Shown: piece after piece, positions 34,991-46,455 of the stretch
How the letters are laid out: each line of letters opens with the position of its first letter
How positions within the stretch are numbered: position 1 is the stretch's first letter
Source of the DNA: Hofstenia miamia
Lineage: Eukaryota > Xenacoelomorpha > Acoela
Assembly (NCBI GenBank): GCA_004352715.1
Contig: SCFE01000087.1
Span: 400,453-464,452, forward strand
Length of the DNA stretch: 64,000 bases
Direction: 5' to 3'
Program-made: the position numbers and the translations under genes
Notes under the pieces: model-generated
What the model was told of the DNA's origin: nothing
The model's input: the letters and a program-made list of their open reading frames with translations, nothing else
Database searches by the model: none

Positions 34991-37900
34991 AGCAATTTAA
35001 ATCTTCTGACTCCCTCATTTATTCCGAAAACGAATTTCTGTTACTTTGTCTCAACTGACAATTTAACGGATAAGACTATCAAAAGAGTATCATAATTCAG
35101 GCTATTTTAGCGTAAACAAGGTACAAAAAGCCTTCTTTGAATTCACAATCCACTTGCTTCATTTCTTCATTTTGTCACAAAAATGTGCATTGTGTAACTT
35201 GGAGGAGCTTAGACGACATTTAGATGTCACTCAAATTATTGAGGTGAAATTCTTATATCCTTTTACTCGTATTCTAAGTCATAGTTCGGGTAGATGCTCT
35301 CTAAAATTTGAAACCTCTCTTGTCACGTACGTATATGACCAAGCATGCATTTAAAGCAGAATAATTTATTAGACACTTTTCTTTAAATTCTTAAATATGT
35401 TCTGAAACGTTCTATAATTTATTTAGGAACGTCTCAATGCGTTTCCAAAATATAGCAATCACTTAAGGTGTAGCTGTCTTCTCACCTCACATTTAAAAAT
35501 GCTTTTTGTTATTAGAAAAAATTTAGTCGCATTTTTACATGAGTATTTATACTTTCCTTAATACATCGTAATGTTACTAATGTATGTGTAATACAAAAAA
35601 GGTTATTTAAACATAAATTCTAGTCTATTATTTTAAATGCTACCAAAATCATCACAGCTAAACGAAGGTACCTGTTAGGTGAATAACATTAAAAACTTAC
35701 TTAGCTTGTTATTCATGCATTAGTTATTGTAAACTGAATCTACAGGATAATGGGCGGGTGCCGATATCAAAAATATTTGCTCGCACAGTCGAACTCTGGA
35801 TCAACGATTGGCATAGATTAGATAAATCCATGAGTGTTCAATGACTATCCGCTCAGCGCAAATGGGGATCCAAGAAAATGCTAATGCGAATCCGGTAGGA
35901 ATTTTCTCGAGTATTCAAAATTCCTATCTACATTTTTAACAATTTAAAATGTTCTAGATTTTTTTGGATGCTCGAAGAAATTGTGCAGATACGGACTTGG
36001 AATAAAAAATTGGAGGATGCGAATTGAATACTCTTAAGTTCTTATAGTTTTCGGTCGCAGATTGGATGCAAATTGGAGAATGTTAATCAATGCCTACCTT
36101 TGCTCTAGATTATCTATTCGAAAATAAGAGATTAACTAAATTTTAGCATAAGTTAAAAGTTTTGGTACAAATGACTTTAATATATATNNNNNNNNNNNNN
36201 NNNNNNNNNNNNNNNNNNNNNNNNNNNNNNNNNNNNNNNNNNNNNNNNNNNNNNNNNNNNNNNNNNNNNNNNNNNNNNNNNNNNNNNNNNNNNNNNNNNN
36301 NNNNNNNNNNNNNNNNNNNNNNNNNNNNNNNNNNNNNNNNNNNNNNNNNNNNNNNNNNNNNNNNNNNNNNNNNNNNNNNNNNNNNNNNNNNNNNNNNNNN
36401 NNNNNNNNNNNNNNNNNNNNNNNNNNNNNNNNNNNNNNNNNNNNNNNNNNNNNNNNNNNNNNNNNNNNNNNNNNNNNNNNNNNNNNNNNNNNNNNNNNNN
36501 NNNNNNNNNNNNNNNNNNNNNNNNNNNNNNNNNNNNNNNNNNNNNNNNNNNNNNNNNNNNNNNNNNNNNNNNNNNNNNNNNNNNNNNNNNNNNNNNNNNN
36601 NNNNNNNNNNNNNNNNNNNNNNNNNNNNNNNNNNNNNNNNNNNNNNNNNNNNNNNNNNNNNNNNNNNNNNNNNNNNNNNNNNNNNNNNNNNNNNNNNNNN
36701 NNNNNNNNNNNNNNNNNNNNNNNNNNNNNNNNNNNNNNNNNNNNNNNNNNNNNNNNNNNNNNNNNNNNNNNNNNNNNNNNNNNNNNNNNNNNNNNNNNNN
36801 NNNNNNNNNNNNNNNNNNNNNNNNNNNNNNNNNNNNNNNNNNNNNNNNNNNNNNNNNNNNNNNNNNNNNNNNNNNNNNNNNNNNNNNNNNNNNNNNNNNN
36901 NNNNNNNNNNNNNNNNNNNNNNNNNNNNNNNNNNNNNNNNNNNNNNNNNNNNNNNNNNNNNNNNNNNNNNNNNNNNNNNNNNNNNNNNNNNNNNNNNNNN
37001 NNNNNNNNNNNNNNNNNNNNNNNNNNNNNNNNNNNNNNNNNNNNNNNNNNNNNNNNNNNNNNNNNNNNNNNNNNNNNNNNNNNNNNNNNNNNNNNNNNNN
37101 NNNNNNNNNNNNNNNNNNNNNNNNNNNNNNNNNNNNNNNNNNNNNNNNNNNNNNNNNNNNNNNNNNNNNNNNNNNNNNNNNNNNNNNATTTACATGAATT
37201 ATTTAAACTGACATCACTGGACATTCCCTTTAAATACAGGAGCATATAGAGGAACCACGGTGGATGAACTTAAAATTGTTCATTTATTGAAGGTATGATT
37301 GAAAAATATGTAGGGATGACAGCTTATATTCGTACATAGCATTTTAATTATTGCATGGTTAAAATAAATTCTAGTAGAATATGAGAAATGCTTTGCTGAA
37401 TTCATGCAATAGCGTTCATTATTAATGCAAACAGACTGTTGGCTGGAGTAAAACACACTATAACTGTAAGTAGTCGTTTACTAGAGCATAGCGTACTAAA
37501 TATACGACGGGCATCTTACAGTATGCCTCATTTCAAAGGACTGTTTTGAATTTTTTAATGATCTTTGTATTATTACATGCCTGTATTTTAGTGAATTACA
37601 TCTGCAGTATTTTCCCATGAAATACATTTAATAAAGCACCTGTGCACTCACTCTAAAACAATTCCATATGCTTCAGATAAACATACATGAAATTAGATAT
37701 TCATGAAATATACTTCCTTGTATTTAGTAGGCTGTGATTAGAGACATCATTATTCCAAACAAATGCTAATTATATACATTTAATTCACTTTTCCTTTCTT
37801 TAATCAAAGTCATTAGGGAAAATTTAGTATAAGGAATAAACATTTATGAATACTTGTAAAAATTAAAGTGATTGTAAAATTGAATTACCAAGGAATTATT

Positions 37901-38966
37901 TTTGCAGCCATCATATATTAATCTGAAAGAAGAGTTCTCTGAAAGGAAAGTTACTTCATAATGTAGATTAAAACGTCAAACTTTAAAAAAATAAACTTTA
38001 TTCATTTCTATGCAGCCTAGGGTTAACTTGATTTCTGTTATGACTAATGTTTAAGATGAATCAGTCCTTATGTACTGAATCTTCCTTAACCAAGTGCCTA
38101 CAAAGGTAATAAATTTTCTCCCTAAAGCTAAGAAATTCCCTTAATTGAATATTTCATAATTTTCAAAGCATAAGCTTTTGACAGCATTTCATGATATATA
38201 AGATACAATAACTTAATTATTGTCATTTGTTTGCACACAGAGTTAGCCACTGATTAACATTCTTAATTACCCGTGAATCTAACTGTCACAATTTGTGGAA
38301 CAAAATTTATTGTTAAGGAAAATTGCAGAATTAATGAATGCCTCTACTCGCTTCATTTCGAATCTGCCTCAATTTTTTGGTTAATGTAACACTGCTATGT
38401 CTAATAATTAATTTCTCAATGAATAATGATTTTTAGCTTATTATTTTTGAATTTTTGCATGAAAAGCGTCACATCATGTTTTCAACAACCAGATTATCCC
38501 GCAAAATACATTTACGTAAATGAAAATCGATTCTTTTGAAAAAATCTAGAAGAAATAGTCACTTCTTTGCATTTACATGCTGTACCCTTAGGCAAGCTTG
38601 AGTCATCTGCTTACACATTATAACTATTATATACGTATGTATACCTACACATGTACATGAATAGTTAAAAATAAGTGCACTTATTTCAATAAGTTATTTT
38701 TCAAAATTGGAAAGTGCACTTATTAATTTTTGAATAATTTAAACAAAAATAGTAGTGCACTTAATTTTTTAACACCCCTGCCAACTAGTAGGTACACATT
38801 AACCGGCTATATGGTAATTTATTCACTTTGATTTAACTGGAATATTACATTGATATACATTTTGGCAAGACACAAATTGGCTTGCTTTTGCCACTTTATG
38901 TTTACACTATTTTATTGCCGCGTTTCCTTCATATTTTAAATTCAGTTAAATTTACATTATTATTAA
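34991..38966. other. AT-rich stretch containing a 1000-base gap
   Basis: N run at 36188-37187. No gene, RNA or paired repeat is supported in the readable parts. Confidence 0.55.
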
Positions 38967-38980
38967 CCTCTTATAGCCCA
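38967..38980 (+). repeat. piggyBac left terminal inverted repeat
   Basis: CCTCTTATAGCCCA, immediately after TTAA at 38963-38966. It is identical to the reversed right end; similarity stops right after these 14 bases. Confidence 0.95.
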
Positions 38981-39098
38981 TTATGTGAAAAAGTGTTTTA
39001 AAAAAATCAATCTCTTTGATAGTAACCTTATTTGCAGTTATTTTATTAATACAAAGCATATAATTTAAAAAAAAAGTTTTTTTGATGTCCAAGTTAGG

Positions 39099-39120
39099 AT
39101 TGTTGTTTTAAAACAACAAT
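39099..39120. repeat. Subterminal 22-bp perfect palindrome of the piggyBac element
   Basis: The half-site ATTGTTGTTTT is followed by its exact reverse complement. An 18-bp version (TGTTGTTTTAAAACAACA) sits at 41510-41527 against the right TIR, and an imperfect one at about 41162-41180, upstream of the transposase start. Placement near both ends suggests transposase-binding sites, by analogy with internal repeats of other piggyBac elements. Confidence 0.7.
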
Positions 39121-39329
39121 GTCCAGAACAGTAATGAAAAAAATAAATTGAAAATAATCTTAATTTTTGTGCTGGGGAAGGATATTATCCAATAACATAA
39201 AACAATATATTACAGTGTTATTTGAACATATTTTTCACAATGAAAAGAGCAAAAAAACGTTAACAAAAGTGTAATGTAAGTAATATTTCACACATAATGT
39301 ATTTCTAATAATGGATAGTTAGAAAAAAA

Positions 39330-41099
39330 TTATCCTTCATGAAAGTCCTTGAAGCAGTTTGACGACCTAGTAAAACATAATCTAACATCACATTTGGAGC
39401 ACTGGACAAAGGTGAAACCTTTACAAGAAGGATTACGACACCTTCCCTGTTTTTCATGAAAAGTAGGGAAGTGATCACAACTATCTGTACGAACAGATTT
39501 GTTTGGTATCGGTGCAGTTGGACCCCTCGCTTTTTTTGATTCGTAAACTTTTTCAATTGAAAGAGGTCTTCCTCGTTTAACTGACTTCCCTTGCATCAAT
39601 AACGACATTGCAACAGATATTTTAAAAGCTTTTAAGTTTAAGGTCGAGTTCCCAGTGTCCCTTCTATGTAAAATACACCCTTGAACTACTGCAATATCTA
39701 AAAAGTGCCAGATTAGGCGGTGATACCACTTTTTAGATTTAACCGGAATTCTGTAGTAACTGAGGAGCCCATCAAGAAGATCAACACCACCCATGTTTTG
39801 ATTATAGGTGGTTACAGCAGAGGGACAATCTATTTGAATTTCATATCCATTTTTTCGATCCCACCGCTTTACTTTTTTCTTTGGTTCGATTGCTTCATAT
39901 GTTGTGAGGAGAGTAACTGCACGATTATCGAACCATCTTATTACACGTAATTCAATACCATCTATTTGACAGGTTTTCATTTCTGATGAACCTCTACCTT
40001 TCTCTCGCAAACTTTTGTCATTCGACAATACACATCCCTTTAACCTATTAGAACGAACAGTGCCTGCAACTGCAATACCTTGCTTCATCAATTCCACTAA
40101 AAGAGGTACACCAGTATACCAATTATCAATGAATAACTTATACCAATTATTACGTGGTATGTGTGACATCAAATGCATAACTATATTGCCAGAGGCTTGA
40201 AGATCTGGTTGACCTTCACACCTATCTATTGCGCCGGTGTGTATTTCAAAATTAAAGATTTGACCATGAGTGCTAGTGAGAACATACAATTTGTAACCCC
40301 ATTTCTTTGGTTTTTGGGGATTGTACTGTTTCAATTTTGACCTCCCTTTGAAAGGCACCATCTGCTCATCTATCGATAAATACTCAGTTGGTGTTGATGA
40401 TTGAAAATGTTCTTTTAATGTATCGATCAATGGTCTTATTTTGTATAACTTATCTGTACAGTTCATTGGCATTGATGAATTATCATTACAATGAAGAAAT
40501 CTTTTGACTTTTTCAAATCGTCTTACTGACATTGCACTTGAAATATTTTGATATTGTAAATATTGATCCCAGTAGTCACGAGTACTTGGCATCTTGACTA
40601 TTGACATAACAAACAGTATACCTATAAATTGCTCAAGTTCTTTCTGTGTAAGGTTTAGAGGTTTAGTGATATCGGTTTGCAAAGCATATCTGTTACTCTC
40701 ATCAACTATTTTTCCAAGGATTTCATCCGAAAAAATGTCTCTGAAATAGTCAATCGGTTCCTTGGGTTGTAAAGGTGCTAGTGCTACACCTGTGAAAGGA
40801 AGGTTTTTTACAATAGTACTTTCTTCATCAACATAATTCCACATAACTTTTGAAGAGTTGTTTCCACCTCTAATCAGACTAACTAAAGGCTCGTCATCAG
40901 AACTAGAACATAAACTTCTTTCATCAACACTGTCTTTGTCAATATCACTACCAGAGGAATCTGCATCTTCTTCAACAACAGTTACAGGCTCATAAACTTC
41001 ATCATCAGATTCAGAAGACAAGTCACTTTCTTCAGATAAATCAGGATTCAACAGAAATCTTATTGGTAAACTATTAGTATTTCTCTTTTTAGGTTTCAT
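39330..41099 (-). CDS. piggyBac transposase, intact
   Basis: 589-residue DDD transposase that cuts and pastes its own element at TTAA sites in the nucleus. The N-terminus (about 1-75) is acidic and serine-rich, as usual. The catalytic RNase H-like core shows the three aspartates in order: D244 in SIDEQMVPFKGR, D325 in FIDNWYTG and D440 in NMGGVDLLDG, with D443 as the usual accessory Asp. The C-terminal cysteine-rich domain (about 541-587) has C541, H543, H548, C554, C559, C567, C570, C575, C582 and H587. Length is that of typical piggyBac enzymes (about 560-600). It is a single exon without stops. The start is the first Met, giving the acidic N-terminus. The element is complete, so this copy may be active; that is inference. 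Confidence 0.95.
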   Translation of the reverse strand: MKPKKRNTNSLPIRFLLNPDLSEESDLSSESDDEVYEPVTVVEEDADSSGSDIDKDSVDERSLCSSSDDEPLVSLIRGGNNSSKVMWNYVDEESTIVKNLPFTGVALAPLQPKEPIDYFRDIFSDEILGKIVDESNRYALQTDITKPLNLTQKELEQFIGILFVMSIVKMPSTRDYWDQYLQYQNISSAMSVRRFEKVKRFLHCNDNSSMPMNCTDKLYKIRPLIDTLKEHFQSSTPTEYLSIDEQMVPFKGRSKLKQYNPQKPKKWGYKLYVLTSTHGQIFNFEIHTGAIDRCEGQPDLQASGNIVMHLMSHIPRNNWYKLFIDNWYTGVPLLVELMKQGIAVAGTVRSNRLKGCVLSNDKSLREKGRGSSEMKTCQIDGIELRVIRWFDNRAVTLLTTYEAIEPKKKVKRWDRKNGYEIQIDCPSAVTTYNQNMGGVDLLDGLLSYYRIPVKSKKWYHRLIWHFLDIAVVQGCILHRRDTGNSTLNLKAFKISVAMSLLMQGKSVKRGRPLSIEKVYESKKARGPTAPIPNKSVRTDSCDHFPTFHEKQGRCRNPSCKGFTFVQCSKCDVRLCFTRSSNCFKDFHEG

Positions 41100-41509
41100 C
41101 TAAAAAAATTGGCATAATAATAAAGAAACCAAAGCTAAGTTCACTTAACATTTTCGTCTGATGTTGTTTAAAAACAACAAACAAAAAAAGCTTTCTGAAA
41201 ATATATTTTCACCTTCTATAACAACAAATTTAATTGAAAATAAAGCATTATGCATGAAAGAATCTATTAATAATTTTATTAACATATTAAATCATAACAT
41301 AAAGCTGTAAAACTAAAAACTAAGTCACACCACGTGCTGTTTTGAAAGTCTGGCAGACATTTTGATTTCATTATCAAGGAATGTTTATTCGTTCTTTCAA
41401 TATCTGTGTGTATTTATCTAAAACTTTTAGTAAGCATTACGCAATCATATTACCATATATAGTAATGTTATTTTGAAACAAAAACATCCGTAGAAGGAAA
41501 GTTTCAGTT

Positions 41510-41527
41510 TGTTGTTTTAAAACAACA
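41510..41527. repeat. piggyBac right subterminal palindrome
   Basis: TGTTGTTTTAAAACAACA, one base from the right 14-bp TIR. Same palindrome family as 39099-39120. Confidence 0.7.
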
Positions 41528-41528
41528 G

Positions 41529-41542
41529 TGGGCTATAAGAGG
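41529..41542 (-). repeat. piggyBac right terminal inverted repeat
   Basis: TGGGCTATAAGAGG followed by TTAA (41543-41546). Exact reverse complement of the left end. Confidence 0.95.
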
Positions 41543-41557
41543 TTAATATTTAAACAG

Positions 41558-41576
41558 ATCACTTAATATATTTTAG
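41558..41576 (+). promoter_or_regulatory. Putative splice (cis or trans) acceptor of second cysteine-rich gene
   Basis: ATCACTTAATATATTTTAG ends 12 nt before the ATG at 41589, mirroring the other two paralogues. The piggyBac element ends only 30 bp upstream of this AG, so if the acceptor belongs to a cis-intron the transposon lies within that intron. Confidence 0.5.
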
Positions 41577-41588
41577 CCAATCGCTGAG

Positions 41589-41930
41589 ATGTCAGATTGC
41601 GCAACAGACTCTGACTGCTCAAGTGGGAACTACTGCTGTGATAACAGTTATTGCATTTCTGAAGGAAATTCTTGTTTCTTTGATAGAGCTTATAAAATAG
41701 TGACTGCTCTAATCAAATGGGGTCCTTACGTGCTATGCATCTGTGTTCCACTAGTGACATTAGCTATTGTCATTATTGTCATTTTATTTATCTTAAAAAA
41801 GAAAGCTAGAAAAAAAGGAAATGGAATTATTCATAGCACAAAGCACAATGGTAATCCCCAATTACAAACAACTAACTTTCCACCACCTTCGTATGATCAA
41901 GGATATACTACACCCACCAAGCAAATGTGA
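41589..41930 (+). CDS. Six-cysteine single-pass membrane protein, paralogue 2 (PPxY tail)
   Basis: 113-residue protein of the same unrecognised family. Cysteines 4, 10, 16, 17, 22 and 29 are spaced C-x5-C-x5-CC-x4-C-x6-C, with SDC and YCCD matching paralogue 3. The transmembrane helix spans about 47-69, begins near CIC (50-52) and ends at the basic stretch KKKARKK, which predicts a cytosolic C-terminus. The tail ends with PPSY (99-102), a PPxY motif that WW-domain proteins such as Nedd4-type ubiquitin ligases bind in other systems. No cleavable signal peptide is visible, so the N-terminus would be translocated by a reverse signal-anchor. Single coding exon, stop TGA. The nearest AATAAA is about 365 nt downstream (42295). 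Confidence 0.8.
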   Translation: MSDCATDSDCSSGNYCCDNSYCISEGNSCFFDRAYKIVTALIKWGPYVLCICVPLVTLAIVIIVILFILKKKARKKGNGIIHSTKHNGNPQLQTTNFPPPSYDQGYTTPTKQM

Positions 41931-42347
41931 TTGCTAATGTTTTTATTGATTGACAAAGAAAAGTTGTATATATTTGAAGTGTGATTATGATGAGTTTGTA
42001 ACTTAGAATATAGACGAAGACTTTTTTATTAAGCAATTCAAATTTAGCACTAAGTACTATTGTAATCCTAAAAACTGAAATTAATAATTTTCTTGTATAG
42101 AAGCACTTCTATTCCTCACACAGGATTATATTTTAGAGCTTACTAAGAGATCATTTCCTGGAAACAACAGCCACATAAATGCAAATGCCTCAACAGGAAA
42201 AGTGGAAGTATGTGTTTTCTATTCTGACTTTCACTAGGCGGAATTTAAATTTGAACAATTTTTAGTGGTATATTAAAATGATAGCTTAAAGCAAAATAAA
42301 TTATGTCAAATACAAAGTAATACAAAGATGAGATTAATGAAACATAG

Positions 42348-42547
42348 AAGTGGTGTACAGAACGGGGCTTCAAAATCGATTTTGATTGGGTAAATTAAAC
42401 CATTTTCGGCGAAAAAATTAAATACTTTAGAAATGAAGGTCTATTTTTGAATATTTTAATAAATTTCGTAGACTTAGCTGTAATTTTCGTCACTTATATG
42501 ATCACAACAGAGATGTCCCCTATTAGAAAATTTTGCATACGCCCCTG
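42348..42547. mobile_element. Possible 200-bp hAT-like MITE
   Basis: The right end, reversed, reads CAGGGGCGTATGC, a good hAT terminus. The left end AAGTGGTGTACAG matches it only partly. Flanks AAACATAG (42340-42347) and AAACATAC (42548-42555) form an 8-bp duplication with one mismatch. No coding capacity. Confidence 0.45.
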
Positions 42548-42555
42548 AAACATAC

Positions 42556-43303
42556 GATAGAAAATTGCGATTGACTAGGTAATGATTGGGATTTAACACT
42601 TGGGTTATATTGCAACTTGTTGATTCTTCTATGGCATCAGATAAAAATAAGTTAATGATATTCTATAGGCTAGAACTAGAAAGACAGATTGGTAATAGAA
42701 AATTTAAATGTAAACTTTCTCAATTGAAAGCTGCTTAGAAAAAAAGTTAAATAAAATTATTTAGGCCTTAAAAAACTAATTAAACTGCATTTAAGCCAGG
42801 CTTGCATATGGAAGTAAAATTGTTTTCTATTTCCATTTCATTTCCACAACTATTTTAAAAACATTTCCATAATTTTCCATAAAAGTCCAGATCTTTCCAT
42901 AACTAGTGATTATGGTTCTGCAAGAAAAATATTTTGCTGGCCCTAGTCCCACTTAGTTTCATTAGATTTTGCCGTAGTCATGTACCAGCCACGCCGCATA
43001 AACTTTTGGGACAGAGTGGGCCTCCATAACCCTGCTAGTTGAACCAAAATTACTATTCAGTGCTAATAGATGATATTATTTGTTGGAGCTGCTAAAGCAC
43101 ACATAATAAAATTTTAGGATATTTTTGAACTTTACCTCAGTCAAGGATATTTCAGATTTCCAGAATTGTTCACAATAAAAGTACACTTGTAGAGAATAAG
43201 ATTAAATAACTTAAAGTCATCTATGTATGGTCACAATATATTGCAAAACTCATGCAGTAAACTGTTATGTATCACTAACATTCTGCAAATAATTATATTA
43301 TTG
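42556..43303. other. Non-coding stretch, no gene recognised
   Basis: AT-rich. Near 42946 the phrase AGTCCCACTTAGTTTCATT resembles one near 32062, so it may be a piece of a dispersed repeat. Confidence 0.45.
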
Positions 43304-43684
43304 AGTTGTTGCTACAATCTAAAAAGATGTACCGATATATTGGTCATAACAAAATTGCTATTTGATATTAGATGTCAGAAATGGGACTATATTTCCTTAT
43401 ATATATGCTAGTATTCTGGTACTTTAGCAGGCTTTAGCCGCGTCCGACCGTCGGCTATGGTCACAGACTTTTGTTTTACGACCNNNNNNNNNNNNNNNNN
43501 NNNNGTTGTTGCTACAATCTAAAAAGATGTACCGATATATTGGTCATAACAAAATTGCTATTTGATATTAGATGTCAGAAATGGGACTATATTTCCTTAT
43601 ATATATGCTAGTATTCTGGTACTTTAGCAGGCTTTAGCCGCGTCCGACCGTCGGCTATGGTCACAGACTTTTGTTTTACGACCA
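43304..43684. repeat. 180-bp exact duplication around a 21-base gap (assembly artefact)
   Basis: 43304-43483 and 43505-43684 are the same sequence, separated by N at 43484-43504. The second copy continues into unique DNA. Unmerged contig overlap is the simplest reading. Confidence 0.85.
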
Positions 43685-44155
43685 AAATACCACCTAAAAT
43701 TCATTTCTGAAAGTACTAGTGATGTCTCTTTGATTATTAATGCATTAATGCATGTACAAGAGTATTGGTGAATACGAAAGGTCACATTATATCCCCAATT
43801 TGCATTCAATGTCAGACATTTACATGCTGCATCTGCAACACAAAATGGATGTGAAAACCTGTTTATTGGATGAGGAATTACTATTACCGATAAAAAAGCA
43901 GCTCAGCCCAGTCCATGTTAACGAAATTTTAGTTATTTGCACGCTTCACATTATTTTAACATTCTGATGAACAATTTGTTTCCATGATTATATTTGTATT
44001 GTTGTTTTTAAAACTTAGACATTTTCACGATTTTATTTAATTGTTCAAAGTATGAGCATGCTTGAATCTTTGCATTGCACTTAGTAGTAGTAAAAAACGT
44101 TGAGTACCGTGAAAAGTGCCAGCTAACAGCCGGATACGGCTAAAGGCTTAAAGCC
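43625..44155. repeat. Inverted GC-rich repeat pair, possible non-autonomous element
   Basis: GGCTTTAGCCGCGTCCGACC (from 43630, also in the duplicated copy at 43430) and the reversed 44121-44155 phrase CCTTTAGCCGTATCCGGC are similar. If they are terminal repeats the element is about 0.5 kb. No target duplication was identified. Confidence 0.35.
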
Positions 44156-45085
44156 AACTGCAGATACGTCCAAAGTCTTACGGTCAACTGCCCTCTAACT
44201 ACATAATTTATTTTGGACGCGGCTACTGTTAAAAAAATTGCCTTGCCACAGAACACTAACTTAGGCATTGAAGCTCGAACTGCTTTAGTTGTAACAGTGT
44301 GCTGAAGCAAATATTCAGTCAATGTGATTTACATTAACACAATTTTGACTTGTATTCGTCATGTGTTCTTTTGAATTCTCTTGTTCATGCAGAGATTGCA
44401 CAAATGAAATAGCTCTTTAAGACTGACTAGCCAGGTAGTTTATACAAGTTTCTTCCTATTTTGGAGAAAGTGTTCATTAATCTTTATGACTTCAACGTAA
44501 ACGTATTTTGGTTATTACAAAAAATTTTTTACTGTTCTTAAAACATTTATATTTTCTTAAGCACATTTAGGTTGTGTTTAACATTTTCTACGGTGTTGAG
44601 AATGTCTGTTTTTTGAATTTTTATTTCAACAAAATTCCATTATATTTCCATTTCACAATCTGGATGTGGAATGGAATGGATATGTTCACGTCCATATGCA
44701 AAACTGATTAAGGCTAATCTTTTGTTTAGATTAGAAGAATAGAACAAATAAAATAGGTCGAAAATATAGATTTTGTTTCACACTTGTAATGGCTGAGATT
44801 AAAGAATTACATTTACAGAGAAAACACAAATCACTTATTCAAATATATATTTCAAAAAAATATTAAAAGAGATAGACTGACTGCATTGTAAATTTAGAAA
44901 ATGAGTGGAAAATTAAATGAACGCAGCATCTATTAAATGGTCATTTCGCTGCCACTGAGAAAAAATATTAGAGGGTGAATCACCCAAGCACCCCCGGTTA
45001 GCTGGGCCCCTGTTCTCACAGTATCAAACAAGTTAATTTGTGATTGAATTATCCAGCAAAATCTTGTTAATTACTATGAAAGTCC
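44156..45085. other. AT-rich stretch, no gene recognised
   Basis: A hAT-like end (reversed CAGGGGCCCAGCTAACC) at about 44997-45013 has no visible partner. Nothing else can be supported. Confidence 0.4.
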
Positions 45086-45675
45086 CAGTAAAATGAAACT
45101 TGCAAGTATTGTGCAAAAACTTTGCAAATTTTCAAGATATAAGTATTTGCAAAAACTTGCAAATTACTTGCAAATACTTTGCAAGTTTTGTAAGCATTTT
45201 TTTTCAAATTTTGATCAGTACCTAAAATAATATACAACTTTTTGAGGGAGTCTTACATTGATATAAAACGTTGTAAGACGTTTTAATATACACATTATAA
45301 ATTTTCTAAACATATTAATAATACAATTCTAGTCCATTGCTGAATGCATTTATAGTGTCGAACGATGGTATTGTAATGCATTTACTAAACGTTTGTTAAA
45401 CGATTTTAAACCATTTCTAAATGTCTTCTAAACTGTTTCTATACTTTTAAAATGCACATTGTGAACATTTTCTAAACTTCTAAGTTATTTCTAAGCGTTT
45501 TTTCAATCATATCTAAATGTTTTAAATATTTTAATTAATGTTTAAAGTGTTTCTTAATATGTTATGTATTTCATATTTGTGTGGATATCCAAGTAAATGA
45601 AACTTGTAAAACTTGTAAAACATATAGAAACGTACAAGTTTTGTTCAAGTCTTTGAAAACATGCAAGTGCTGTAA
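45086..45675. mobile_element. Foldback-type repeat with CTTGCAAATA units
   Basis: It begins CCCAGTAAAATGAAACTTGC and continues with CTTGCAAATTACTTGCAAAT and its partners CTTTGCAAG. A second arm near 45589-45672 starts with a similar CCAAGTAAATGAAACTTG in direct orientation and contains GTACAAGTTTTGTTCAAG. The middle (45230-45580) is rich in TTTCTAAA/CTAAACG phrases. It looks like a relative of the 20.1-kb and 48.2-kb elements with a different repeat core. Boundaries are approximate. Confidence 0.45.
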
Positions 45676-46158
45676 GTTGCAAAATCGATTGTTTTAAAAG
45701 TCATCTAATTAAGTTTTCAATACAAACTGTTACATTGTATGTGATTATGTGATGCTTATAATGTTTAAAATGCCAAATTTCCATGATGAGTTTTATTTAA
45801 AGTTTTAATCTATAAAAGTCGAATTCTCTTGAATAAAATTCACAAAATCATAGATAAATTATTTAAATTTCAGAATCATAAAGTTTTTATTGCCTTCCAA
45901 AACCGTTATTTATAATAAAAAATATAGTTAACTGAGGAGTTTGATATGCATAGCATATATATGTTCTTGTTCGATCACGTCACGTCACAGACAATGTTAT
46001 TATATTACGCACAACGTCTTCATCAAAACAATTCGCAAAAATAACCATTTATGTTCTATAAAAATACGTTTACCGCATTATTTTTCTACAGCGTCAGTCA
46101 TAGCAAAACAGCAAGTACACGTGAGTTCGTCTCAGATAGTCGGCAATGGAATTTTAAC

Positions 46159-46447
46159 CAGGGCCGTGGCTAGGGGAGGGTCAGGGGGGCATTGCCCTCC
46201 CTGTTGGGCCATTGGGCCCCTTCCTCTTGGCATCCTGGATGCAAAACTCCATAGTATTAATTCTAATATTCTGTAACTAAGTTAGAGTGAATATATTTTA
46301 GTTGAAATATATAAAATACTAATGCCATTCTATTTAAAAATTCAATAAAAAAGTGTGAAACTATTTCATATGAGTAAAACTATGATTAATTTATTGAAAT
46401 TTGCGGGGCCATGGCCCCCTAATTTTCAAATGCAAGCCACGTGCCTG
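46159..46447. mobile_element. hAT-type MITE with perfect 8-bp target duplication
   Basis: The left end CAGGGCCGTGGCTAG and the reversed right end CAGGCACGTGGCTTG form hAT-style inverted ends. Both flanks are ATTTTAAC (46151-46158 and 46448-46455), an exact 8-bp duplication as made by hAT transposases. The 289-bp body has no coding capacity, so it must have been moved in trans. Confidence 0.9.
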
Positions 46448-46455
46448 ATTTTAAC

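Larger units (their letters stand above)
38967..41542 (-). mobile_element. Complete piggyBac transposon (2576 bp)
   Basis: The ends are perfect 14-bp inverted repeats, CCTCTTATAGCCCA (38967-38980) and its complement (41529-41542). Each is flanked by TTAA (38963-38966 and 41543-41546), the exact target duplication of piggyBac elements. An intact 589-codon transposase lies inside on the minus strand. Perfect TIRs, intact target sites and an unbroken gene indicate recent arrival. The left end is inside AT-rich DNA. The right end is 46 bp from the start of the second cysteine-rich gene. Confidence 0.95.

Noticed and set aside
39305-40200. Open frames overlapping the piggyBac transposase (39305-39556 -, 39720-39950 +, 40015-40200 +)
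   Set aside because: Shadows of the real transposase gene in other frames.
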